Source: Micromonospora inyonensis (GTDB taxonomy: Bacteria > Actinomycetota > Actinomycetes > Mycobacteriales > Micromonosporaceae). From it: a DNA stretch of 64,000 nt. How positions within the stretch are numbered: the first letter of the stretch is position 1; each line of letters begins with the position of its first letter. The stretch spans positions 2,542,001-2,606,000 of the forward strand of contig NZ_FMHU01000001.1 in assembly GCF_900091415.1 (NCBI RefSeq), given 5' to 3'. Made by a program: the position numbers and the translations under genes. The notes under the pieces are model-generated. The model had not been told where the DNA came from. It saw only the letters and a list, made by a program, of their open reading frames with translations, and ran no database searches. Below are positions 29,503 through 38,428 of the stretch, piece after piece.

Positions 29503-30102
29503 ATGACGTCGACGGTGGACGGGTCAGCGACCGGAGGGGTGGCGCGGGGCGTGGATCGTAGGGGCGCGACGGCAGGCACGGCCGCCACCACCCAGATCGG
29601 CGTGGCGGTGGACATTCCGGAGCCGTGGGGTTCTCTCCTCACCCGTCGGCGGGCGGAGGCCGGTGACCCGCTGGCGGCCCACATCCCGGCCCACGTGACA
29701 CTGCTCGGGCCGACCGAGATCCCGGTCGACGCCATGCCGGTCGTCGAGGCGCACCTGGCCGAGGTGGCCGCCGCGCACCTGCCGTTCAGCCTGCACCTGC
29801 GGGGCACCGGCACCTTCCGCCCGGTGACCCAGGTGGTCTTCGTCGCGGTGGCCGCCGGGATCAGCGAGTGCGAGCTGCTCGCCGAGGCGATCAGCGCCGC
29901 CCCCGAACTGCACCGGGAGACCCGTTTCCCGTACCACCCGCATGTGACGGTCGCCCAGGACGTGCCGCCGGAGGCGCTGGACCGGGTCTACGAGGACCTG
30001 GCCGACTTCTCCGCCATCTTCGAGGTGGAGGCCTTCACCCTCTTCTCACACTCCGGTCAGATCCGCTGGCGACCCCGCCGCGACTTCCGCCTCGGCGGCT
30101 GA
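29503..30102 (+). CDS. 2'-5' RNA ligase family (2H phosphoesterase)
   Basis: A 199-residue LigT-like protein. The two catalytic HxT motifs are HVTLLGP and HPHVTVAQ, spaced as in 2H phosphoesterases. Residues 1-35 are a polar, low-complexity extension. The RNA substrate in bacteria is unclear; cyclic phosphodiesterase or tRNA-end processing are known for relatives. ATG 29503 is 10 bp after the trpS stop, suggesting one transcript. Confidence 0.85.
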   Translation: MTSTVDGSATGGVARGVDRRGATAGTAATTQIGVAVDIPEPWGSLLTRRRAEAGDPLAAHIPAHVTLLGPTEIPVDAMPVVEAHLAEVAAAHLPFSLHLRGTGTFRPVTQVVFVAVAAGISECELLAEAISAAPELHRETRFPYHPHVTVAQDVPPEALDRVYEDLADFSAIFEVEAFTLFSHSGQIRWRPRRDFRLGG

Positions 30103-30157
30103 ACCCGCACAGGCGTACCGGCCGACGGCGGGGACGCGGATCGGCGAGGATGATCGT

Positions 30158-31096
30158 GTGAACGTGTTCGGGCGGATCGAGACCGAGGCCGACCGGTGGA
30201 TCACCGGGCTGCGACGCCGGTCCCGTGCGTTCGACCACGTCTGGCGGGCCGGGATGCGCTACAACGACGTGCTCGCCGGGCGGCTCGCGGCGGCCATCGC
30301 CTACTACGGGTTCTTCGCGGCCTTCGCCCTCGCCCTGATCGGTTACGCGGTCTTCGGGGCGATCATCGAGGACAACCGCGAGGTGAGCCGGGCGGCGGCC
30401 GACTTCCTCCGGGAGAACCTGCCCTTCCTCGACCCGGTGCAGATCGCCGACAGCAGCGGCGGGGTCGGCGTGATCGGCCTGGTCATCCTGGCGTTCACCG
30501 GCATCGGCTGGGTGGAGTCGATCCGTTCGTCGCAGCGGTTGATCTACGGCCTCAACCAGCAGCCGGGCAACCTGGTGGTCCGCCGCCTGGTGGACCTGGG
30601 CATCCTGGTCGCGCTCTTCGTGCTGATCGGGGTGTCGGTGGCCGCCGTCGACGCGCTGGAGTCCCTGCTGCGCTGGCTGCTGCGCAGCACCGGCTCGGTC
30701 GCGCTGACCACGGTGAGCGCGCTGCTCAGCGTCCTGATCAACCTGGTACTGGCCAGTGCTCTGCTGGTGCTGGTGCCCCGGCTTCGGATGAGCCGCCGCC
30801 GGCTGCGGCCGGTGGTGCTGGTGGTGGCCGTCGGCATCACCCTGATCAACACGGTCGGCCGGTACTACGTGGTCCGCGCCGAGCGGAACCCGGCGTACGC
30901 GGTGGTGGCCGGCGCGGTCGGGCTGCTGCTCTACCTCTACCTGCTCAACCAGTTGGTGCTCTTCGGCGCGGCGCTGGCCGCGACCAGTGAGCAGGGACGG
31001 GTGTTGGATCTGGCCGACGGGGGTAGGGTCGTCGCTCCGGTCGGTGGCGTCCGGCCCGGCACCCCGGACCGTTCCGCGCCCCCGACCAGCGATTGA
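30158..31096 (+). CDS. YihY/virulence factor BrkB family membrane protein
   Basis: A 312-residue inner-membrane protein with about six helices, including AAAIAYYGFFAAFALALIGY, GVIGLVILAFTGIGWVES, LVDLGILVALFVLIGVSVAA, LINLVLASALLVLVP and VVAGAVGLLLYLYLLNQLVL. The AIAYYGFFA segment and QLVLFGAALAAT end are typical of the family. Its role is not settled. The GTG start at 30158 is the first reasonable choice; no strong ribosome site is visible. The C-terminal 35 residues are a disordered tail. Confidence 0.88.
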   Translation: MNVFGRIETEADRWITGLRRRSRAFDHVWRAGMRYNDVLAGRLAAAIAYYGFFAAFALALIGYAVFGAIIEDNREVSRAAADFLRENLPFLDPVQIADSSGGVGVIGLVILAFTGIGWVESIRSSQRLIYGLNQQPGNLVVRRLVDLGILVALFVLIGVSVAAVDALESLLRWLLRSTGSVALTTVSALLSVLINLVLASALLVLVPRLRMSRRRLRPVVLVVAVGITLINTVGRYYVVRAERNPAYAVVAGAVGLLLYLYLLNQLVLFGAALAATSEQGRVLDLADGGRVVAPVGGVRPGTPDRSAPPTSD

Positions 31097-31114
31097 ATCT
31101 GAGAGGTGTCGCAG

Positions 31115-31774
31115 ATGACCGAGCCGAAGCCGTTCCGTGTCGAGGTGGTCGTGGCGGCCGACCAACAGACGGTCTGGTCGGCGCTGACCGAGCCGGAGTT
31201 GATCGGGCAGTGGTTCGGCTGGGACTTCGAGGGACTGGCCGAGGAGATCCGGCACATCTTCGTCGACCACGCCGAGGCGTACCCGCCGGACCGGATCGCG
31301 CTGGAGGCCGGCCAGGAGCTCCAGGCGGAGGCCGACGGGGAGCGGACCCGGGTGCGGGCGGTGATGCCCGGGGCGCTGGACGGCGAGTTGGCCGACGGGT
31401 ACGACGGCCTGGAGGAGGGCTGGCGGACCTTCTTCGAGCAGCTGCGGTACCTGCTGGAACGGCGCCCGGCGGGGCAGCGGCGCACGGTGCGGCTGGCCGG
31501 TGGGGCCACCGGGAAGCAGTTGCTCGCCGTCCTCGACGAGGCCGGGCCGACGCAGGAGTGGCACGACAGCCGGTTCCAGCGGATCGTGGTGGACGCCGAG
31601 GGGCGGCTGCTGGCCGCCATGGCGGAGACCCCGCTGACCGACGATGCCGCCGGCCCGGTCAGCCTGGTGGTCAGCGCGTACGGGCTGGACGACGCCGGCC
31701 TGGACCGGCTGCGCGCGGAGTGGACGCGCCGGTGGCGGGCCGCCGTGCCGGACGGGGAACTGGACCCCGCATAG
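31115..31774 (+). CDS. SRPBCC (AHSA1-like) domain protein
   Basis: A 219-residue protein. Residues 1-110 resemble the AHSA1/SRPBCC fold: PFRVEVVVAADQQTVWSALT, EPELIGQWFGWDFEG, and GLEEGWRTFFEQLRYLLERR. The C-terminal half (RTVRLAGGATGKQLLAVLDE onward) is a second unassigned module. These folds bind hydrophobic ligands or act in stress responses. ATG 31115 follows gagagg. It is 18 bp after the YihY gene. Confidence 0.82.
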   Translation: MTEPKPFRVEVVVAADQQTVWSALTEPELIGQWFGWDFEGLAEEIRHIFVDHAEAYPPDRIALEAGQELQAEADGERTRVRAVMPGALDGELADGYDGLEEGWRTFFEQLRYLLERRPAGQRRTVRLAGGATGKQLLAVLDEAGPTQEWHDSRFQRIVVDAEGRLLAAMAETPLTDDAAGPVSLVVSAYGLDDAGLDRLRAEWTRRWRAAVPDGELDPA

Positions 31775-31830
31775 CCGATAATCGGGGCGAACCGGACTCA
31801 TCATCCCGCCGCAGGGACGATGATGGGCGC

Positions 31831-32289
31831 GTGGGCGCACTCGTGACGTTGGACCTGCCGGACGACTCGCCGATGCTCGGCCTGCCGTGGATCATCACCT
31901 TCGGCCCCCTGGGCGACACCGAGGAGTGGGAGCCGGTGGTCTGTGGGCCGTACGAGCGCCCGCACGCGTTGGCCCTGGCCGAGTCGGTGGTCGCCGACGA
32001 GCAGTTGATGGCGGTGGTCGAGCCGCTGCTGCCGGCGGTCTCCGCCGACGAGATCCGGGGCGAGATCACCTCGGCGCGGATCGCCGCCGAGGACGAGAGC
32101 GCCCGGATCGAGGAGTCCGACCTGTACGGCGACTTCGAGGACACCATCGACGACGAACTGGAGGAGGCGTCGGCCCGGGAGCCGCACGGCGAGCCGCGTA
32201 CCCCGCCGACCGAGGAGCAGTTGCGGGCCGGGTTCCGGCGGATCGCCGCCCGGCTCACCGATCGGACGGAGAGCCGCCCCGAGGGCTAG
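31831..32289 (+). CDS. Small acidic hypothetical protein
   Basis: A 152-residue acidic protein I do not recognise. It opens VTLDLPDDSPMLGLPWIITF and has a long charged helical stretch rich in Glu and Asp (EDTIDDELEEASAREPHGEP). It has no membrane segment. The start is either GTG 31831 or GTG 31843; agggac upstream favours 31831. A GATAAT box at 31776-31781 may be its promoter. The codon bias is normal and a strong terminator follows, supporting a real gene. Confidence 0.65.
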   Translation: MGALVTLDLPDDSPMLGLPWIITFGPLGDTEEWEPVVCGPYERPHALALAESVVADEQLMAVVEPLLPAVSADEIRGEITSARIAAEDESARIEESDLYGDFEDTIDDELEEASAREPHGEPRTPPTEEQLRAGFRRIAARLTDRTESRPEG

Positions 32290-32334
32290 CGCGACCGGTC
32301 CCGACCGGTCGTCGTCGCGAGAGCCCCGGACGGA

Positions 32335-32374
32335 CACCGGCGGCCCCGGGGAAGCCTCCCCGGGGCCGCCGGTG
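32335..32374. terminator. Strong hairpin between convergent genes
   Basis: A perfect 18-bp stem, caccggcggccccgggga (32335-32352) with its complement at 32357-32374, and a 4-nt loop. It separates the hypothetical gene from the convergent GH13 gene. Confidence 0.7.
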
Positions 32375-32456
32375 CCCTCACCCCCCACCACAAGGGGTCG
32401 TCTGCCCCAGTCGCCCGACGGCGCGAAGCTCGGCGAACGACCAGGTGAGTTCAGGT

Positions 32457-34100
32457 CTACCCGACCAGGTGCCGCTCGAACCACACTGCGGCGTCGATCG
32501 GCAGGAGATACCCGTCACTCGCGTCGGTGAGCGGCGCGCTGGCGACGATCGGCTCGCCGTACCCGCTGATCCGCGTCGGTGCGCCGCTGAGGTTGACCAC
32601 GCAGGTCAGCTCGACGTCGTCGGCCGGGCGGCTGAAGGCCAGCACGCCGGGGTCGGTCTCCCGCCAGGTGATCCCGCCGTCGACGGAGGCCAGCGCCGGG
32701 TGCTCGTGCCGGATCCGCAGCGCGGTGCGGTAGAGCTCCAGCGTCGAGCCGGGCACGCCGGTCTGCGCGGCGACCGAGAGGGCGGCCCAGGTGGCGGGGG
32801 CCGGCAGCCAGCTCAGTTCGCTGCCCTCCGGGCCGAAGCCGTACGGCGCGAGTTGGCCGCTCCACGGGATCGGCACCCGGCAGCCGTCCCGGCTCTGGCC
32901 GGTGCGCAGGAACGACGGGTCCTGCCGCAACTCGTCCGGGAGGTCGAGCACCTCCGGCAGGCCCAGTTCCTCGCCCTGGTAGACGTACGCGCAGCCGGGC
33001 AGGGCAAGCATCAGCAGGGTGGCGGCGCGGGCCCGGCGCAGGCCGACCTCGCCGTCGCCGTAGCGGCTGACGTGCCGCTTCTTGTCGTGGTTCGAGAGCA
33101 CCCAGGTGGTCGGCGCGCCCACGATGGTCGACTCGGCGAGCGCGGTGTCGATCACCTTGCGGAACGAGTCGGCCGACCAGGTGGCGTCGAGGAAGTCGAA
33201 GCTGAACGCCTGGTGCAGCTCGTCCGGGCCGATGTAGCGGGCGAGTCGCTGCGGGGTCTCCGCCCACGCCTCGGCCACCGCCATCCGCCCACCGGGGTAG
33301 CTGTCCAGGATCGGCCGCCAGGAGCGGTAGATGTCGTGCACCTCGTCCTGGTCGAAGTAGGGGAGCCGCCCCTTGCCGAGCAGTTCCACCTGCCGCTGGC
33401 CGGTGGTCATGGTGCTGAACCCGACGTCCGGCAGCCCTTCGGCCTTGATCATGCCGTGCGCCACGTCGATCCGGAAACCGTCCACGCCCCGGTCCAGCCA
33501 GAACCGCAGGATGTCCTCGAACTCGGCGCGGACCTCGGGATGCCGCCAGTTCAGGTCGGGCTGGGCCGGGTCGAACAGGTGCAGGTACCACTGGCCGTCG
33601 GGGACGCGGGTCCAGGCGGGGCCGCCGAAGATGCTCTCCCAGTCGTTCGGAGGCTGGTCGCCGTCCTCACCCCTGCCCTCGGCGAATAGGTAGCGCGCCC
33701 GCTCGGGGGAGCCGGGGCCGGCGGCGAGGGCGGCCTGGAACCAGGGATGGGCGTCGGACGTGTGGTTCGGCACCAGGTCCACGATGATCCGCAGGCCGAG
33801 GGCGTGCGCATCCGTGATCATGTTGTCGAAGTCGGCCAGGGTGCCGAACATCGGGTCGACGTCGCGGTAGTCGGCCACGTCGTAGCCACCGTCGACCATC
33901 GGGGAGGTGTAGAAGGGGGTCAGCCAGAGCGCGTCCACTCCCAGGTCCCGCAGGTAGGGCAGCCGTTCCCGGATGCCCTGGAGGTCGCCCACGCCGTCGG
34001 CGTTCGAGTCGGCGAAACTGCGGACGTAGACCTGGTAGACGACCGCGGAGCGCCACCAGTCGAGGTCGGTGGCGGGCGGCGTCGGGCGGATGGCGGTCAC
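32457..34100 (-). CDS. GH13 alpha-glucosidase (oligo-1,6-glucosidase type)
   Basis: A 547-residue cytoplasmic alpha-amylase-family enzyme. The four conserved regions are DLVPNHTS (I), GFRIDVAHG with the nucleophile Asp (II), AVAEAWAE with the acid Glu (III) and VLSNHDKKR (IV). YQVYVRSFADSNADGVGDLQ is typical of the oligo-1,6-glucosidase/alpha-glucosidase subfamily. GTG 34100 gives the start VTAIRPTPP and normal length; the longer upstream frame is Arg-rich and unlikely. It lies downstream of the LacI gene, with a CTTGCGCAAG palindrome in its upstream gap, so it is probably part of the maltose regulon. Confidence 0.93.
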   Translation of the reverse strand: MTAIRPTPPATDLDWWRSAVVYQVYVRSFADSNADGVGDLQGIRERLPYLRDLGVDALWLTPFYTSPMVDGGYDVADYRDVDPMFGTLADFDNMITDAHALGLRIIVDLVPNHTSDAHPWFQAALAAGPGSPERARYLFAEGRGEDGDQPPNDWESIFGGPAWTRVPDGQWYLHLFDPAQPDLNWRHPEVRAEFEDILRFWLDRGVDGFRIDVAHGMIKAEGLPDVGFSTMTTGQRQVELLGKGRLPYFDQDEVHDIYRSWRPILDSYPGGRMAVAEAWAETPQRLARYIGPDELHQAFSFDFLDATWSADSFRKVIDTALAESTIVGAPTTWVLSNHDKKRHVSRYGDGEVGLRRARAATLLMLALPGCAYVYQGEELGLPEVLDLPDELRQDPSFLRTGQSRDGCRVPIPWSGQLAPYGFGPEGSELSWLPAPATWAALSVAAQTGVPGSTLELYRTALRIRHEHPALASVDGGITWRETDPGVLAFSRPADDVELTCVVNLSGAPTRISGYGEPIVASAPLTDASDGYLLPIDAAVWFERHLVG

Positions 34101-34182
34101 GGTGGCGTACCCCGTTCTCTGGCGCGGGACGGCGACCCGCGACGAGCCGGCGCGGGTGTGCGTGCAGAATGCCGGCCCGGCG

Positions 34183-34211
34183 CTGCAAGAGTCAAGCAGG
34201 ACTTGCGCAAG
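34183..34211. promoter_or_regulatory. Putative LacI-family operator upstream of the GH13 gene
   Basis: Contains ctgcaag (34183-34189) and the perfect palindrome cttgcgcaag (34202-34211). CTTGC/GCAAG half-sites recur upstream of the binding-protein gene. Similar TTGCA-type sites are used by MalR-like repressors of actinobacteria. Confidence 0.5.
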
Positions 34212-34254
34212 AAATGTCGCCACCCGCCGGGCCCGAGCCCGGCGCCGCTCCCTC

Positions 34255-35340
34255 TCAGGCCGGTACGGCCAGCGCGGGCGGGACCGGCCGCTGCGGGGTC
34301 GGGACCGGGCCGGGTCGGGCCGTGTCGGCCGGCGCGACCGCGGTGGAGCCACGGACCACCAGCTCCGGGCGGAAGAGGTACTCCGAGTGCGGGGCGCCGT
34401 GCCCGTTGATCTCGTCGACCAGGGCCCGGACGGCGGCGACCGACATCGCCACCACCGGTTGCCGCATCGTGGTCAGCGGCGGGTCGGTGAAGGCCATCAG
34501 CGGGGAGTCGTCGTAGCCGACCACGGAGAGGTCGGCCGGCACGGAGAGGCCACGCTGCCGGGCGGCCCGGATCGCGCCCAGCGCCATCAGGTCGGAGCCG
34601 CAGACGATGCCGGTCACGCCCCGGTCGAGCAGCCGGGCGGCGGCGGCCTCGCCGCCCTCCACGCCGAACAGGGAGAGCTCGGCCAGCGGCTCCAGCTCGG
34701 CCTCGTCCAGCTCGACCAGGCGCCGCATGGCGGCCTTGTAGCCGGCGACCCGGCGCTGGACGGGCACGAACCGGTCCGGGCCGGTGATCAGGCCGATCCG
34801 CCGGTGCCCGAGGGCGACCAGGTGGGCCACGGCCAGCTCGGTGGCCTCGCGGTCGTCGCAGGAGACGAAGGGCGCCGCGATGCCGGGCGCGAAACCGTTG
34901 ATCATCACGATCGGCAGCGGCCGGCCGATGAGCGCGCGGTACCGGTCGTGGTTGGCGGCGGTGTCGGCGTGCAGGCCGGAGACGAAGACGATCCCGGAGA
35001 CCTGCCGGTCAAGCAGCATCTCGACGTACTCGTCCTCGGTGACCCCGCCGGGGGTCTGGGTGCAGAGCACCGGGGTGAACCCGCTCTGGGCCAGGGTGGA
35101 CTCGATGGTCTGGGCGAACGCGGGGAAGATCGGGTTGTCCAGCTCCGGCACGACCAGCCCGACCAGCCCGGCGCTGCGCTTGCGCAGCCGGGCGGGGCGC
35201 TCGTAACCGAGTACATCGAGGGCGGTCAGCACAGCCTGCCGGGTCTCGGGGGCCACGCCGGGGCGGTCGTTGAGCACCCGCGACACCGTGGCCTCGCTGA
35301 CTTCGGCCTGTTGGGCGATGTCGGACAGTCGAGCGCGCAT
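34255..35340 (-). CDS. LacI family repressor of the maltose/alpha-glucoside locus
   Basis: A 361-residue regulator. The helix-turn-helix is RLSDIAQQAEVSEATVSRVL followed by the hinge helix RPARLRKRSAGLVG. The periplasmic-binding-like sugar domain spans the rest, with PIVMINGFAPGIAAPFVSCD and VVGYDDSPLMAFTDPPLTTM. It is divergent from the ABC transporter operon and precedes the GH13 glucosidase. CTTGC/GCAAG palindromes lie on both sides, so it probably represses both units and itself, with a maltose-type sugar as inducer. ATG 35340 gives the standard start. Confidence 0.93.
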   Translation of the reverse strand: MRARLSDIAQQAEVSEATVSRVLNDRPGVAPETRQAVLTALDVLGYERPARLRKRSAGLVGLVVPELDNPIFPAFAQTIESTLAQSGFTPVLCTQTPGGVTEDEYVEMLLDRQVSGIVFVSGLHADTAANHDRYRALIGRPLPIVMINGFAPGIAAPFVSCDDREATELAVAHLVALGHRRIGLITGPDRFVPVQRRVAGYKAAMRRLVELDEAELEPLAELSLFGVEGGEAAAARLLDRGVTGIVCGSDLMALGAIRAARQRGLSVPADLSVVGYDDSPLMAFTDPPLTTMRQPVVAMSVAAVRALVDEINGHGAPHSEYLFRPELVVRGSTAVAPADTARPGPVPTPQRPVPPALAVPA

Positions 35341-35368
35341 GGGCCGCACTCTAGCTCAACCGCAACTT

Positions 35369-35418
35369 CTTGCGAACACCTCTGCAAGCACTTCCATTGT
35401 CTGCAACGTCTTGCTAAC
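35369..35418. promoter_or_regulatory. Putative LacI-family operators in the divergent promoter region
   Basis: Sites cttgcgaa (35369-35376) and ctgcaag (35382-35388) make an imperfect palindrome of CTTGC, 10 bases, GCAAG. ctgcaa (35401-35406) and cttgctaac (35410-35418) add a second pair. The stretch is A/T-richer than its surroundings and lies between the LacI gene and the transporter operon. Confidence 0.5.
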
Positions 35419-35540
35419 GTCCCGGCAACACGCGAGAGCAGCGGCGCAGCACACCGCGCCGGTTGACACAAATTCTACCGACGTTCCCCCTGGCGGGCCG
35501 CCCTTCCCCCGGCGGGCCTGCCATGACGACAGGAGTACCG

Positions 35541-36794
35541 ATGCGCATCCGTACCGCGGGTGTGGTCGCCGCCGTCGCGCTGGCGCTCGCCGCCTCCGGC
35601 TGCGGCGGCAGCGACAACAACGACGAGCCGGCCGCGAAGGAGTCCGCCAAGGCCTCTGGTGGCAAGCTGGTGATCTGGGCCGACGACAAGCGGGCCGCGG
35701 CCCTCAAGCCCTACGCCGAGAAGTTCGGCACCGAGAACGGCGTCACCGTCGAGGTGCAGGCCGTCTCCAAGGACCTCCAGATCAACTTCGTCACCGCCTC
35801 CCAGCAGGGCAGTGGCCCGGACGTCGTGGTCGGCGCGCACGACTGGATCGGCAACATGGTCCAGAACGGTGCGATCGAGCCGGTGCAGCTCGCCGCCGAG
35901 CAGAAGAGCGGCTTCAACGAGACCGCCATCAAGGCGGTCACCTTCAACGGCCAGCTCTACGGCGTCCCGTACGCGATGGAGAATCTGGCGCTGATCCGCA
36001 ACACCGAGCTGGCCCCCGAGGCGCCGAAGACCATCGAGGACCTCGTCGCCGCCGGCAAGAAGCTCAAGGCCGAGAAGAAGGCCACCGAGATCCTCTGCCT
36101 CCAGTCCGGCCAGAACGGCGACGCGTACCACATCTACCCGCTGTACACCTCGGCCGGCGGCTACCTCTTCGGCACCGCCGCCAACGGCGACTACGACCCC
36201 AAGGACCTGGGCGTCGGCAAGCCGGAGTCGATCGCGGCGTTCCAGAAGATCGCCAAGCTGGGGGAGAAGGGCGAGGGCGCGCTCAAGCGCTCCATCACCG
36301 GCGAGAACTCGATCGCCACCTTCACCGGCAAGAAGTGCGCCTTCCTGGTCTCCGGGCCGTGGGCCGTCACCGACGCCAAGAAGGCCGGCATCAAGTACGA
36401 CATCTCCCCGGTCCCCGGCTTCGCCGGTGGCAAGGAGGCCCAGCCGTTCGTGGGCGTGCAGGCGTTCTACGTCGCCGCGAAGGGCAAGAACAAGGCCCTG
36501 GCGCAGGAGTTCGTGGCGAACCGCGTCAGCACCCCCGAGTTGGCCGTGGCGCTCTACAACGCCGAGCCGCGTCCGCCGGCGCTGACCGCCGCCCTCGACC
36601 AGGTCAAGGGGACCGACCCGGACCTGGCCAAGTTCCAGGAGGCCGGCAAGAACGGCCAGGTGCTCCCGGCGATCCCGGCCATGGCCGCGATCTGGGACCC
36701 GTTCGGCAAGGCCGAGGCCGCCATCATCGGTGGCGCCGACCCGGCGAAGACCGTCACCGCCGCCGGTAAGACGATCGCCGGCCAGATCAAGTAA
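35541..36794 (+). CDS. Maltose/maltodextrin ABC transporter binding lipoprotein
   Basis: A 417-residue extracellular solute-binding protein. Residues 1-20 form a lipoprotein signal, with the lipobox AASGC. The mature part has KLVIWADDKRAAALKPYAEK, GPDVVVGAHDWIGNM, GVPYAMENLALIRN and AFLVSGPWAVTDAKKAGIKY, typical of MalE-like proteins. ATG 35541 is preferred over ATG 35523 because aggag lies 7 nt upstream and the signal peptide then starts correctly. The stop overlaps the permease ATG by one base. It lies behind putative LacI operators. Confidence 0.93.
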   Translation: MRIRTAGVVAAVALALAASGCGGSDNNDEPAAKESAKASGGKLVIWADDKRAAALKPYAEKFGTENGVTVEVQAVSKDLQINFVTASQQGSGPDVVVGAHDWIGNMVQNGAIEPVQLAAEQKSGFNETAIKAVTFNGQLYGVPYAMENLALIRNTELAPEAPKTIEDLVAAGKKLKAEKKATEILCLQSGQNGDAYHIYPLYTSAGGYLFGTAANGDYDPKDLGVGKPESIAAFQKIAKLGEKGEGALKRSITGENSIATFTGKKCAFLVSGPWAVTDAKKAGIKYDISPVPGFAGGKEAQPFVGVQAFYVAAKGKNKALAQEFVANRVSTPELAVALYNAEPRPPALTAALDQVKGTDPDLAKFQEAGKNGQVLPAIPAMAAIWDPFGKAEAAIIGGADPAKTVTAAGKTIAGQIK

Positions 36795-38428
36795 TGACCA
36801 CCTCGCTGTCCGGCTCGGGGTCTGGCACACAGACCCCGGGCCGGGAGCCCACGGGCTCCCGGCCCGCGCGCCGCGCCTCGTCACACGACGCGCCGATCAC
36901 CCTCACCGGCCTCGCGGTGAAGGTGATCCTGCTCGGACTGACCGCCGGAATCGCGGTCTGGGCGGCCTTCCCGCTCATCGACGCCGAGAGGTGGGCCGGA
37001 CTGGCCCTGCTGCTGGCGACCACCGCCGGCCTGTTCTACCTCTACCTCACCCGTCGGCACGTCCCGGCCAAGTACCTGGTCCCCGGCACGCTCTTCCTGA
37101 TCGCGTTCCAGATCGTCCCGGTGCTCTACACGGCGAGCACCGCGTTCACCAACTTCGGCGACGGCCACCGGGGCACCAAGGACGCCGCGATCGTCGCCAT
37201 CCAGATCGCCTCGGTCAAGCAGGTGCCCGGCTCGAGCGAGTACGCCCTCTCCGTCGCCACCCAGGGCGATCCGGCCACCGGAGCGCTGGTCTTCCTGGTC
37301 AGCGACCCGCAGACCGGGAAGGTCTCCGCGGGTGACGCGAGCGGCCTGCGGGAACTGGACGCCGCGGACGTCACCGTCGCCGCCGGTGGCAAGGTCACCG
37401 CGGCCGAGGGCTACACCGTGCTCAACGTCGGTCAGGCCAGCGCGCGGAGCGAGGAGATCACCGCCCTGGTGGTGCCGACCGACTCCGGGGCGCTGCGCTC
37501 GTCCGGCCTCTCCCGCGCCTACGAGGGCAAGGCGGTCCGGGCGTACGACAAGGGCTGCGACTGCATCCGGGACGCCGAGAGCGGCAAGACCTGGACGGCC
37601 GACGCCGATACCGGCGCGTTCGTCGCCGCCGACGGCGAGCGGCTCGCCCAGGGCTGGAAGGTGAACGTCGGGCTGCGCAACTTCAGCCGGGTGCTCACCG
37701 ACCCGGACATCTCCGGGCCGTTCTTCGGCACCCTGCTCTGGAACTTCGCCTTCGCGCTCGGCTCCACCGGGTTCACGTTCGTCCTCGGCATGGCCATCGC
37801 GTTGGCGCTGCACTCGCCCCGGATGCGCGGCACCAACATCTACCGGGTCCTGCTGATCCTCCCGTACGCCATGCCGTCGTTCGCGATGCTGCTGGTCTGG
37901 CGGGACATGTTCAACACCGACTTCGGCCTGATCAACAACCTGTTCGGGCTCGGCGTGGACTGGTTCGGGCAGGACTGGTCGGCCCGGGTCGCGGTGATCC
38001 TGGTGCAGCTCTGGCTCGGCTACCCGTACATGTTCCTGGTCGCCACCGGCGCGTTGCAGGCCATCCCCCGGGAGCTGACCGAGGCGACCTCGGTCGACGG
38101 GGCGTCGGCCTGGCAGTCGTTCCGATCGGTCACGCTGCCGCTGCTGCTGGTCGCGCTCTCGCCGTTGCTGATCTCGTCGTTCGCGTTCAACTTCAACAAC
38201 TTCAACGCGATCTACCTGACCACCGAGGGTGGGCCGTTCCCGGCGGACAACCCGACCAGTGGTGCCACCGACCTGCTGATCACCTACACCTACCGGTTGG
38301 CCTTCGGCGCGCAGGGTGCGGAGTACGGCCTGGCCGCCGCGGTGTCGATCTTCATCTTCACCATCGTCGCGGTGGTCTCGGCGGTCAGCTTCCGGCGTAC
38401 CCGGCAGCAGGAGGAGGTGTACTCGTGA
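36794..38428 (+). CDS. MalF-type sugar permease with large external loop
   Basis: A 544-residue inner-membrane permease. The N-terminus is cytoplasmic, and two or three helices follow (VILLGLTAGIAVWAAFPLI, LALLLATTAGLFYLYL, YLVPGTLFLIAFQIVPVLY). A loop of about 190 residues (roughly 115-300) lies outside the membrane, like the P2 domain of E. coli MalF. It contains a CDC pair. The permease core follows, with the EAA motif in ELTEATSVDGASAWQSFRSV. It is coupled to the binding-protein gene and to malG by overlapping stops and starts. No ATPase gene is present; a shared MsiK-like ATPase elsewhere is likely. Confidence 0.92.
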   Translation: MTTSLSGSGSGTQTPGREPTGSRPARRASSHDAPITLTGLAVKVILLGLTAGIAVWAAFPLIDAERWAGLALLLATTAGLFYLYLTRRHVPAKYLVPGTLFLIAFQIVPVLYTASTAFTNFGDGHRGTKDAAIVAIQIASVKQVPGSSEYALSVATQGDPATGALVFLVSDPQTGKVSAGDASGLRELDAADVTVAAGGKVTAAEGYTVLNVGQASARSEEITALVVPTDSGALRSSGLSRAYEGKAVRAYDKGCDCIRDAESGKTWTADADTGAFVAADGERLAQGWKVNVGLRNFSRVLTDPDISGPFFGTLLWNFAFALGSTGFTFVLGMAIALALHSPRMRGTNIYRVLLILPYAMPSFAMLLVWRDMFNTDFGLINNLFGLGVDWFGQDWSARVAVILVQLWLGYPYMFLVATGALQAIPRELTEATSVDGASAWQSFRSVTLPLLLVALSPLLISSFAFNFNNFNAIYLTTEGGPFPADNPTSGATDLLITYTYRLAFGAQGAEYGLAAAVSIFIFTIVAVVSAVSFRRTRQQEEVYS

